A DNA stretch of 64,000 bases from NCBI RefSeq assembly GCF_009296315.1, contig NZ_WHLY01000002.1, positions 3,392,501 to 3,456,500 on the forward strand. Direction: 5' to 3'. How positions within the stretch are numbered: position 1 is the stretch's first letter; every line of letters begins with the position of its first letter. The stretch is from Salmonirosea aquatica (lineage in GTDB: Bacteria > Bacteroidota > Bacteroidia > Cytophagales > Spirosomataceae). The position numbers and the translations under genes are program-made. Positions 19,229-29,489 of the stretch are shown piece by piece. The notes beneath the pieces are model-generated. The model did not search any database. It had not been told where the DNA came from and saw only the letters and a list, made by a program, of their open reading frames with translations.

Positions 19229-19302
19229 TCGGGATGACAGGATTTGAACCTGCGACCCCACGCCCCCCAGGCGTGTGCGCTACCGGGCTGCGCCACATCC
19301 CG
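19229..19302 (-). tRNA. tRNA-Pro (anticodon GGG)
   Basis: 74 nt folding as a full cloverleaf: acceptor CGGGATG/CATCCCG with discriminator A, D stem GCGC/GCGC, anticodon stem CACGC/GCGTG around loop CTGGGGG (anticodon GGG), and T arm GCAGG-TTCAAAT-CCTGT. CCA is not encoded (CTA follows the discriminator). It is flanked by its own promoter and terminator. Confidence 0.97.
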
Positions 19303-19320
19303 ATGATGTGTTTGGGAGGG

Positions 19321-19351
19321 CAAAAGTAGGGAGAAAAATAGTTGATGTCAA
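19321..19351 (-). promoter_or_regulatory. Promoter of tRNA-Pro (TTG-N20-TACTTTTG)
   Basis: Minus-strand -33 TTG (19351-19349) and -7 TACTTTTG (19328-19321) lie 20 nt apart, about 18 nt before the mature tRNA 5' end. This is one of the clearest matches to the Bacteroidota consensus in the window. Confidence 0.65.
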
Positions 19352-19402
19352 TAGAGGTCTAGCAATATTTAGGAAAACTTCTAAAAGGAATGGACCAAAA
19401 CC

Positions 19403-20452
19403 TCATAGTTTACTGGCAATAGATTGATAGATCGCCCGCATCCCTTTGTCGCCAGGATGATTGGCTACGCCTGCGTCTTTAAAGAGGCCGGCAGCGGTAT
19501 AGGTTTTGTCATAAAAAAAGCTTCCTATATCAACAAGATCGTATCTATTAGTCGCCGCCACAGCCTTGATATCCTCGACCAGCGATTCCCGACCTGGCCA
19601 AAAACTGGTGGTGCAAATCACTTTGGCGTTCGTATCGCTTCGCAAGGTTTTTATCAATCGATCATATTTTTCTTTGAATACCTTCCCGTCTGTAGTGTTG
19701 CCGTTTTCAGCAATGCGCATGATGATTAGGTCGGGCCTGAAACCTATGCTTTCACCCAACTGACTGAAATCGTAGGTTTTGTAGTTTTGCTCGAAGGGTA
19801 CCCCGTACAGAGTTTTGATCTGGGAAGCATTGTATCTGCTTTTCAGATCCAACGAAAGAATATGCACATAATCACTGTCTGGCTTGGAGGCAGCCATACC
19901 CCAATCTCCGTACCAGCCAATCTCCGGAGCCGGCCCATGACCGGTAATGCTATTTCCCACGATCAGTACCCTCTTATAATACAGAGTAAAAGACGTCTTT
20001 ACGGTCTGTGAAACAGTGTTAGAGCTATGGATTCTCGCGCTGACTGTGCCTGATTGACACAGCATAATGGAGTCACCTTTGATCCAGTGTTTTCCTCCAT
20101 CCCACGAATACTCGAAGTAGGAATATGCCGGAAGAGAATCCACCTGCAGAAGCAGGTAGGTACCGTAAGGCAGATTGTCTCCTACAATGGGCGTATCGCT
20201 CCTTCGTACAGAGAAGGCTGGAGCTGGAAGCGATTTGTTCGTTTGGGGCAGAGGCGGCTCTGGGCTGGGATTTCCTGTGTTTTCTCCAGGATTTTCAATG
20301 GGTACTTCCTGGCCACATCCGCAACTGCTAAGTGTATCTGCATCAACAGAAGGCGGTATGTCTACTACTTTATTATCTGTACAGGACAAGGATAATAATA
20401 CTATTGAAAGCGCAATTATCCCAGGTAGGCTCCTGAATATACGTCTTTTCAT
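19403..20452 (-). CDS. SGNH/GDSL-hydrolase-like lipoprotein
   Basis: 349 residues from the ATG at 20450-20452, which overlaps the acyltransferase stop by 4 nt; an upstream in-frame start would lie inside that gene. A lipoprotein signal (LLSLSC, Cys at about residue 24) is followed by a Pro/Asn-rich linker, a beta domain (YSYFEYSWDGGKHWIKGDS) and an SGNH-type domain. Block I reads VLIVGNSITGHGPAPEIGW and block V DAGVANHPGDKGM. Such domains act as esterases, often deacetylating glycans. The same domain, with 'GNSI', 'WGMAAS', 'GVPFEQN' and 'HPGDKGM' conserved, starts the giant protein at 21763. Co-transcription with a membrane acyltransferase suggests O-acyl modification and removal on a surface glycan (inference). 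Confidence 0.8.
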   Translation of the reverse strand: MKRRIFRSLPGIIALSIVLLSLSCTDNKVVDIPPSVDADTLSSCGCGQEVPIENPGENTGNPSPEPPLPQTNKSLPAPAFSVRRSDTPIVGDNLPYGTYLLLQVDSLPAYSYFEYSWDGGKHWIKGDSIMLCQSGTVSARIHSSNTVSQTVKTSFTLYYKRVLIVGNSITGHGPAPEIGWYGDWGMAASKPDSDYVHILSLDLKSRYNASQIKTLYGVPFEQNYKTYDFSQLGESIGFRPDLIIMRIAENGNTTDGKVFKEKYDRLIKTLRSDTNAKVICTTSFWPGRESLVEDIKAVAATNRYDLVDIGSFFYDKTYTAAGLFKDAGVANHPGDKGMRAIYQSIASKL

Positions 20453-21573
20453 GCCACTATTCCTTTTAATCTTAAGCACGGTTTTTCTACAAAATTCCAC
20501 GACAGCCAGGCGAACGGCAGAACGCATAGGAAGGACAAAAGAATAATCGGGCCAATGGGGGCGGTCGCTCCAAGTACGGAGACCACTATCCTTTGGATTG
20601 GAAAGGCATAAATATACAATCCATACGATAAATCACCAAAGCGTCCGAACCCGTTTAAGTGGCCTCTAATAAATGAGAGATATAACACTAGGTAGGGAAT
20701 GGCTAGGTATCTGGCCCATACCACGCAGGAAAGGGGGATGGAGGGGGAAGATTCAGCTAACAGATAGGTGCCAATCCAGAAGGAGAAAAAAGAAAGTGCG
20801 AGATATCCTTTGTAAAGGATGTACTGCCGATAGTGGAAGGCGACGCAGCCCGCAACAAAATACATGCCAAAGTCCACAAGGTTGAAAAGCCTGAGGTGGA
20901 AAAGGGGAATCTGAAAGGACGATCCCGAAAGCGGCTCGACCCAAAATGGATAACTCAGCCAGGTAACTATGAAACATGTGAGGATTATCTGCTTTCTGAA
21001 CTTGGCAGGAAACAGCAAATTGACTGCTAAGAGAGCAAAATAGCAGGTGAACTCATAGGCCAGTGTCCATAGTGAGCCGTTTACAGTATGGTTCTCTGAG
21101 GTGTTGAAAACTCCTGGAAGTGTGTCAGGATAGGGAGGATACAGCTTTGTAACAAGCAGGTATCTGTAAGTTTCGCTTAAGGTAAAATACTCGCCCAGCG
21201 GTAAGGATGTGACCATGGCTCCCAGGACAAACACAGTTACCAGAGCCGCCACAAAGAGTCCGGGAAATATCCGGACTGCCCTTTTCCAAAGAAAGTTCAA
21301 GGCGGAGGGGCTCCGGGATATGCTCTGGGAAATTAAGAAACCACTAATTACAAAAAAAATAGCTACTCCCATGTGAGCAGTCGGAAAGATTCCCCTAGTC
21401 CAAAGCTGAATATGGTCGAAGGTACCCCTACCTGATAAGGGATAAGCATGCCCATAGATCACCAAGCAAGCGCCCAAAAAGCGCATAAAATCAAAGTTAT
21501 TGGCCTCCTGCTCTCTGCTTGTATTCCCAAGAGGTATAAAAAGTCTATTTTTAAGAGGAGTATTTTTTGGCAT
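20449..21573 (-). CDS. Acyltransferase 3 family membrane protein (OafA-like)
   Basis: 374 residues from the ATG at 21571-21573 (MPKNTPLKNRLFIPLG); an ATG 15 codons upstream is less likely. About ten membrane segments are visible. Family motifs: FDFMRFLGACLVIYGHAYPL with the conserved R and catalytic H, FFVISGFLIS, RAVRIFPGLFVA, and NGSLWTLAYEFTCY. The family moves acyl groups, usually acetyl, onto extracytoplasmic carbohydrates such as O-antigen or exopolysaccharide. The stop overlaps the SGNH lipoprotein start by 4 nt, so the two are one operon, divergent from the giant SGNH protein gene. Confidence 0.9.
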   Translation of the reverse strand: MPKNTPLKNRLFIPLGNTSREQEANNFDFMRFLGACLVIYGHAYPLSGRGTFDHIQLWTRGIFPTAHMGVAIFFVISGFLISQSISRSPSALNFLWKRAVRIFPGLFVAALVTVFVLGAMVTSLPLGEYFTLSETYRYLLVTKLYPPYPDTLPGVFNTSENHTVNGSLWTLAYEFTCYFALLAVNLLFPAKFRKQIILTCFIVTWLSYPFWVEPLSGSSFQIPLFHLRLFNLVDFGMYFVAGCVAFHYRQYILYKGYLALSFFSFWIGTYLLAESSPSIPLSCVVWARYLAIPYLVLYLSFIRGHLNGFGRFGDLSYGLYIYAFPIQRIVVSVLGATAPIGPIILLSFLCVLPFAWLSWNFVEKPCLRLKGIVA

Positions 21574-21762
21574 GGTAATTGTCAATTGGGTATAAAAAAT
21601 GGTTACAGATTGTGGCATTTTTGTTATTCGATATATCCCCCTCTCCCCTCAGAAAGGGCTTTCTAAGGGAAAGTCCGCTTATTCAAACTTTTTACCCGGT
21701 GTTGTCAAAATATTAAAGTACTAGTTCACTTATCTAAAAAGTAACCTTCACTTCCTGTTAAA

Positions 21763-24700
21763 ATGCAAAAAGAATTACTACGGAGTAAATGGAAGAATTG
21801 TGTATTCTCCTTGGGAATACTTTCAATTCTAACGATCTCAAATGTTTGTGGACAAGCCTTCCAGAGGGTGCTGTTCGTGGGAAATAGTATTTCATCGCAT
21901 GGGCCAAATCCATCAGTAGGATGGGAAGGGAATTGGGGTATGGCGGCAAGTAGCGCCGAAAAAGACTATATGCACAGAGTAATGGCCGGAATACGAAGCA
22001 AAGTTCCTGACGCATCCTATCAATTGTTATGGGGTGTTCCATTTGAGCAAAACTGGAACACCTACGACTATAATCTGCTTGAAGGATATAAAAACTTCGG
22101 TGCCGATCTGATTATCATCCGAATCGGAGAGAACATAAAAGATGAAGACGTAGAGTCGAAAGGATTGCGTCAAAGTTATCAACGTCTGATAGACGGTATA
22201 GCAACCCCAAATTCAAAAATTGTACTCACCAATAGTTTTTGGAAAAACCATGAGAAGTTCAATGCCATGGTTCAGAGTATTGCGTTTGAACGTAATCTAC
22301 CGCTTGTGAATTTGACAGATTTGTCTGATAATCCGTCAAATATGGCTTACGGTTTGTTTGAAGATCCCGGAGTCGCCGCCCATCCTGGTGATAAGGGTAT
22401 GGAAGAAATCGCTAACAGAATCTTGGCAGACATAGGTGTTTCCACAAAGTCTTTCCAGCGGTACCTGAGTTTTGGGATTCCGAACGTTGAAAATGGGGAT
22501 TATTATCTGCCTGTAATGGAGAAAGCGGCTGCGGCAGGAGTCAATTCCTTTTTGTTGAATGTCAATTGGGATCATGTGATTTCTGCAAGAGGAGCTGCGG
22601 CAGATTGGAGCCAATTGGATAAAGAAGCTGCTCTAGCCGAGAGATTGGGTTGTAAATTAATGCTTAGAGTATGGCTGGCGCGCCATGATGACAGTGATGG
22701 TGGCTGGTGGCCCGAAAACACAAAGCCTATATCAGGCGAAGGAATTCGCCATAGATTAGTTAATGGGTTTAGTTTTTCAGCAAATAGTGCTGTAGAAGAG
22801 GCCAATAATTTCCTTCGTGATGTTATGGAGCATTTTCGTCCTCGGCTACAGGCAGGTCAAATTGTTACCGTGACGGCAACCACTACAAATGCCTTTGAAA
22901 TTGGGTACAGCGTAGATGCTAATAATCCAGCTACGGGGAAAAACGAGTTGCAATCATTTGACTTCTCTTTTTACTCTAAAATAGCTTTTCGCGAATGGGT
23001 CGAGATGAAATACATAACGTTGAGCAATCTAAACAAGGCTTGGAATTCAGATTATTCACATTTTGCAGATATTCAGCCTCCCTATACTAAAGGTGATACA
23101 TGGAGTGCATATTACGGTAATATAGGAATAGACTGGTATCTTTTCCGACATTCAGCTTTGAAGAAGATAATCAAAAAATTCAGAAGTACCGTTAGAGAAG
23201 TTGATCCTACCTATAGATTTTATCTGGATATGGGTAGCTGCTACGATGCACTTAGTATTTTGAGAGGGACTTTAGGGTTTAAAGATCTTAGTGAAGACGT
23301 AGACGGGCTAAAAGTAAATGATGGGCCCAGCTATCCACACCGTTTTGCTATGGATTTGTTACGGACGAATCTACCAGGGAAAATTATTGGAAATGAATTT
23401 GAATTCATTTCACCGGAAACGGCTCCCGAATGGCCCCAACAAGTTAATCAATCTTTTGAACATGGAGCAAATTGGGTCAATATTTTCGGGTTCGATAACA
23501 GCTCTCGCTACCCGTATATCGAAAGCTTAATCCAGCAAACCGCTGCTAAGTGGTTAAGTACGCCAGTTCCTGACATCCAGCCTACTCAGATTGTAAGCTA
23601 CACGCTTTCAGAAGCTATCCGAATGGGTACGGGTAGAGTGCAGGGTCAGTGGCGAAATGAATATACTAAAACCAACCAGCCTATTCAGGTAATTCTGGTT
23701 GAAGATTTACTCAGTGAAAGAACGGGTGAAAATAGACCACCTGTTGTAGACATACCGCTTTCAGATCAAGGGGCTAAGGTAGGAAAGGATTTCCAGTATT
23801 ACATTCCAGAGGCGACCTTCTCGGACCCCGATGGATACATCACGGGTATAGTAGCGGATGGACTACCAGCTGGTATTGGTATATCGGGTTGGGCGATTAC
23901 GGGAAAACCCTTACAGAGTGGCGTGTTTACGGTTACCATTACAGCGCGTGATAACCAGGGAGCCCAGGTTGCAGCACAATTTAAACTTACAGTATTAGAA
24001 GGAGAAGCTAACCAGCCACCTGTGGTGTCTCGCGGCATCCCCGACCAAGCGGGCACGGTGGGGGCGGCCTTCGCCTACGAGGTGGAGGGGGCGCCTTCAC
24101 CGACCCCGACGGCACGATCGCAGCCATCAGCTTCGCGGGCCTGCCGGGCGGCATCACGGCCTCGGGCTGGCGCGTGTCGGGCGTGCCCACGTCGGCGGGC
24201 GTGTTCAGCGTGACGGTGACGGCCACCGACAACGCCGGGGCCAGCGTCTCGACGCAGTTCAAGCTGGCGGTGGCCACCGCCGGCCCCGGCGACAATAAGC
24301 CGCCGGTGGTGTCTCGGGGCATCCCCGACCAGACGGGGCGTGTGGGCGTGGCCTTCGCCTACGAGGTGGACGGGGGCACCTTCACCGACCCCGACGGCAC
24401 GATCGCGGGCCTCGGCTTCGCGGGCCTGCCGGGCGGGGTGACCGCCTCGGGCTGGCGGCTGTCGGGGGTGCCCACATCGGCGGGGGTGTTCAGCGTGACG
24501 GTGACGGCCACCGACAACGCCGGGGCCAAGGTCTCCACGACACTGAAGCTGACGGTGCAGGCGGCCGAGTCGGGGGGCAACCAGTACCCCGAGGTGCGCC
24601 GCACGATCCCCGACCAGACGGCCACGGTGGGGGCGGCCTTCTCCTACGAGATTTCCAAGGAGACCTTCGTCGACCCCGACGGACCGATCATCGACATCGC

Positions 24701-27700
24701 CGTGGCGGGCCTGCCGGGGGGCGTCAGCCAGACGGACTGGCGCGTGTCGGGCGTGCCCACGGCAGCGGGCGTGTTCACCGTGACGGTGACGGCGCGCGAC
24801 AACCGCGACCTGAAGGTCTCCACGCAGTTCAAGTTGACGGTCCAGTCGGCCGGGGGTGGCGACAACAGGCCGCCTGTGGTGTCTCGCGGCATCCCCGACC
24901 AAGCGGGCACGGTGGGGGCGGCCTTCGCCTACGAGGTGGAGGGGGGCGCCTTCACCGACCCCGACGGCACGATCGCAGCCATCAGCTTCGCGGGCCTGCC
25001 GGGCGGCATCACGGCCTCGGGCTGGCGCGTGTCGGGCGTGCCCACGTCGGCGGGCGTGTTCAGCGTGACGGTGACGGCCACCGACAACGCCGGGGCCAGC
25101 GTCTCGACGCAGTTCAAGCTGGCGGTGGCCACCGCCGGCCCCGGCGACAATAAGCCGCCGGTGGTGTCTCGGGGCATCCCCGACCAGACGGGGCGTGTGG
25201 GCGTGGCCTTCGCCTACGAGGTGGACGGGGGCACCTTCACCGATCCCGACGGCACGATCGCGGGCCTCGGCTTCGCGGGCCTGCCGGGCGGGGTGACCGC
25301 CTCGGGCTGGCGGCTGTCGGGGGTGCCCACATCGGCGGGGGTGTTCAGCGTGACGGTGACGGCCACCGACAACGCCGGGGCCAAGGTCTCCACGACACTG
25401 AAGCTGACGGTGCAGGCGGCCGAGTCGGGGGGCAACCAGTACCCCGAGGTGCGCCGCACGATCCCCGACCAGACGGCCACGGTGGGGGCGGCCTTCTCCT
25501 ACGAGATTTCCAAGGAGACCTTCGTCGACCCCGACGGACCGATCATCGACATCGCCGTGGCGGGCCTGCCGGGGGGCGTCAGCCAGACGGACTGGCGCGT
25601 GTCGGGCGTGCCCACGGCAGCGGGCGTGTTCACCGTGACGGTGACGGCGCGCGACAACCGCGACCTGAAGGTCTCCACGCAGTTCAAGTTGACGGTCCAG
25701 TCGGCCGGGGGTGGCGACAACAGGCCGCCTGTGGTGTCTCGCGGCATCCCCGACCAAGCGGGCACGGTGGGGGCGGCCTTCGCCTACGAGGTGGAGGGGG
25801 GCGCCTTCACCGACCCCGACGGCACGATCGCAGCCATCAGCTTCGCGGGCCTGCCGGGCGGCATCACGGCCTCGGGCTGGCGCGTGTCGGGCGTGCCCAC
25901 GTCGGCGGGCGTGTTCAGCGTGACGGTGACGGCCACCGACAACGCCGGGGCCAGCGTCTCGACGCAGTTCAAGCTGGCGGTGGCCACCGCCGGCCCCGGC
26001 GACAATAAGCCGCCGGTGGTGTCTCGGGGCATCCCCGACCAGACGGGACACGTAGATGTAGCCTTCGCCTATGAGGTACCCAAAGAAACTTTCACCGACC
26101 CCGACGGCACGATCGCGGGCGTGAGCTTCGCGGGGCTGCCGGGCGGGGTGACCGCCTCGGGCTGGCGGCTGTCGGGCGTTCCCACGGCGTCGGGAGTGTT
26201 CAGCGTGGCGGTGACGGCCACCGACAACGCCGGCGCGAAGGTCTCCACGACCCTGAAGATGACGATCTTACCTGGCGGCGGCAATAACAAACCGCCAGTC
26301 GTCGCGCGTAGCATACCCGACCAGTCGGGGACAGTAGGTGTGGCCTTCGCCTATGAAGTGTCCAAAGAAACATTCAGTGACCCTGATGGCTCGATCGCAG
26401 GCATCAGCTTCGCAGGGCTACCGGCAGGTGTGACCGCCTCAGGTTGGCGCTTGTCGGGTGCGCCCACGTCGGTGGGCGTATACACGGTCAAAGTCACGGC
26501 CTCAGACAACGTCGGCGCTCAGGTCTCCACATCTTTTAAGCTGACTATATTATCGGCTGCAAATCAGCCCCCTGTGGTTTCTCGTAGCATCCCAGACCAG
26601 TCGGGTACGATAGGTGTGGCTTTCGCCTATGAGGTGTCCAAAGAAACTTTTACCGATCCCGAAGGCCCGATCGCAGGCATCAGCTTCGCAGGCCTGCCCG
26701 CGGGGGTGACGGCCTCAGGCTGGCGTTTATCAGGCGTACCTACCGCGGCAGGCGTATTCACCGTAACAGTGACAGCCAGCGATGGGGAAGGCGCCAAAGT
26801 ATCCACTTCATTCAAACTGACCGTACAGGCGGTCCAGCAGGATAACATTATCAGTCTATTCAAAGCAGGTAATTTTCTGACCCGGAGATTTGTGCGCGAT
26901 ATTTTAGAAGGGGATACGCTGAGAGGGGAAGAAGTCAGCCAGACTGTGAACCTGATGGTTTCGCCCCGGACTGGTACAATAGGGAGCTACTCATTCAATT
27001 TATCGGGGCCAATTTCTACAACCAGTGAGGATAGCAGCACACCCTATGGAGTTTTTGGCGACAATGGAGGCGTTATTCTCCTGGAAGGCAAATATACGCT
27101 GACAGTAAAATCATACACGGAGGCGGGGCTGCAGGGTACCTTAATCAGTCAACAGGTGCTACACTTTGTGGTAATGGTAGGAGAGGGTCAGAAGAATCTG
27201 CCGCCCGTACTGGCCAAACCACCAGGTGCCCTTTTTGCTAAGGTTGGAAAGTCTTACGCGTATCGTTTACCGGATAGTACCTTTGTGGATCCTGACGGCT
27301 TTTTGACCTCTTTTACTATCACTTCCCTGCCCGATGGCCTGGTAGGGGACGGTACCCTTATTTCAGGTACCCCCACCAAAAAAGGAGAGTACACGGTCAA
27401 TGTCCGGGTGACCGACAATGGGGGAGCGACGGCCGAAACGACTTTCCGGTTTGTTGTGTCGGCGGATAATCTGCCACCGGTTGTCAATGGATCGGTTCCC
27501 GACCAGGTCGCTGAAGTAAACAAGCCATTCAATTATACCCTGCCGGAGAATATCTTTCAGGATCCGGATGGAACCATTGTTTCCGTCGCTTTCATAGGAC
27601 TTCCCGAAGGCATCACCAACCGGGGGTTGACTCTTTCGGGGGTACCTGTGAAAGTCCGGGAAAACCCGATCATTGTCATTGCGACGGACAACAGCGATGC

Positions 27701-29471
27701 TATGGTCCAGTTGACTTTCAATATCAATGTCATAGAGAACAACCGCCCGCCCGTGGTGGCAAAGCAGATCGGCGACCAATTGGCCGAAAGCAGCGCCGAC
27801 TACCGGTTTATTATTCCGGCAGGTACCTTCACCGATCCTGACGGCAGCATCGTGCGTTATGAAATGAGTGGCTTGCCTCCGGGCCTCACGGCTCGGGGCG
27901 ACACCCTGAGCGGGCGGCCTACCCAGGCGGGTGAATATATCCTGACGGTGAAGGCCTTTGACAATAAGCAGTCATCCGTGCAGCTTACCTTCAAGCTCAT
28001 CGTGTTGGGCAACCGTGCTCCTTTGGTCAATCGCCCCATTACTAATCAGGTGATCGACAGTAGTACCGTGTATCGCTTTGTCATTCCAGCCGGTACGTTT
28101 GTCGATCCCGACGGTAGCATTGTCCGTCTGGAAATAAGTGGGCTGCCGCCCGGCATAACCGCCCAGGGTGATACGATCAGTGGCCGGGCTGCCCAGATGG
28201 GAGAGTTTACTGTAAGTGTCAGGGCTTTTGACAACAATGGTGCTTCCGTGCAGCTTACTTTCAAGTTAAGTGTGCTGGGCAACCGGCCCCCACTGGTAGC
28301 CAAGCCCATCAGCGATCAGGAAGCTGACATCAATACCTCGTATCGATTCGTGATTCCGGGGGGTACCTTTGTGGACCTCGATGGTAGGATTATTCGCGTC
28401 GAATTCTCAGGCTTGCCCTCTGGGGTGACAGCCCAGGGCGATACGATCAGCGGCCGACCCAGCCGGGCGGGCCAATACACCGTGAGCGTGAGGGCTTATG
28501 ACGACAAAGGGGCAGCCGTACAGACTACTTTTAAGATTACTATCAAAGACTCCACCGTCCGCCCGACCGTCGAGCCTATTCCCGATGTGGTCGCTATTGT
28601 TGGCCAGGTTTTCACCTTTGATGTCAAGAGTTATTTCAAGGACGAGCAGGGTAGCATCACTTCCATCAATTATGCCTCGACGCTGCCGCCGGGCATTACG
28701 GCCAATGGGTCGAAACTGTCCGGGAATCCGTTTACGGAGGGAAAATATACTATCAAAGTGGTTGCAAAGGACAACAAGGGGGGTACCCTCGAGACTACAT
28801 TTATCCTAAAAGTGGAAAAGGCCGAACTGCGGGTGTTGCTGTATCAGATGCAACAGGGAAACAGAAAATTGATTCGTCCGGTGGCGAATGTGGATCGGAT
28901 GGCATTGGATACCCTACCTCCCGCTTTGAACCTATTTGTGGAAAGCAACGCCAACATTACCTCGGTTACCTTTATCATTACCAGCCCCATGGTACAGTAT
29001 ACCACGGATGAATCCGCACCTTTCGGGTTGTTTGGGGATAGTGGTAGTTTTCCTGCGCTGGCCGGTACTTATACCCTCAATATACTCGGGTACCGAAGTA
29101 CTACACTAGTGGCAAGCCGGTCCATCCAGTTCACAATCACTAAAACAACCAACAGTCCGGGACGATTAGGGGTAATTGAGTCGGAAGTTTTCTCCGAAAT
29201 AGAACTGTGGAAACCATATCCTTCGCCGTTTGTGGACCGGGTGAAAGTACAGACGGCCCCGCAGGGGTACCCGAAACTTCACGCCGTCGAGGTGCTGTCA
29301 AGCGAGGGGAAAATTCTGCCTTTGCCCGCCTCAAATTGGACGATGGATCAGGCGCTGCTGGTAGTAGACTTGTCGGAGACAATCACCCTGCCGGGCGTGT
29401 ACCTATTGAAAGTTACCGGGGAGGATGGAAAGCAGAAAACGATGCGGATTGTGAAAGCCCCGCAGAATTGA
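21763..29471 (+). CDS. Giant T9SS-secreted protein: SGNH domain, TIM-barrel glycosidase-like domain, 17 Ig/cadherin-like domains (frameshifted)
   Basis: About 2569 residues once one base is restored: the run of five G at 24087-24091 has six G in both later repeat copies, and the correction joins frames 21763-24213 and 24174-29471. Order: signal peptide (1-31); SGNH domain (VLFVGNSISSHGP near 36, H207 in HPGDKGM); a TIM-barrel region at about 225-620 resembling GH42-type glycosidases (FREWVEMKYITLSNLNKAW near 410; possible acidic residues in TTTNAFEIGYS and IIGNEFEF); eleven ~95-residue Ig/CADG-like domains from about 657 (PPVV...IPDQ, ...FTDPDG...GLP...G.P...GVFTVTVTA.DN); a beta domain (NIISLFKAGN); six more Ig domains; a related beta domain (ELRVLLYQMQ); and a C-terminal T9SS sorting domain (WKPYPSPFVDRV, GVYLLKVTG). 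It is probably a surface-anchored or secreted glycan-active protein. Confidence 0.85.
24021..26045 (+). repeat. GC-rich 855-bp coding tandem repeat, 2.4 copies
   Basis: Copies start at 24021, 24875 and 25730, the last running to about 26045. One unit encodes three consecutive 95-residue Ig-like domains (285 codons). The two full copies differ by the one-G deletion at 24087-24091 and one C/T change (near 24389 versus 25244) as far as I could compare. Hand-counted GC is 75% in 24181-24240 against 35% in 23041-23100 of the same gene, and no GGTACC occurs in the block. Confidence 0.92.
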
Positions 29472-29489
29472 CCCGACGAGGTACCTTCG

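Noticed and set aside
24021-26045. CRISPR-like or intergenic tandem array
   Set aside because: The unit is 855 bp, in frame with Ig-like domains, and has no spacers.
24075-26051. A 658-residue open frame on the minus strand through the GC-rich repeat
   Set aside because: It mirrors the repeat, is dominated by Arg/His/Gly/Ala, has no domain signature, and is what GC-rich antisense DNA with few stops produces.
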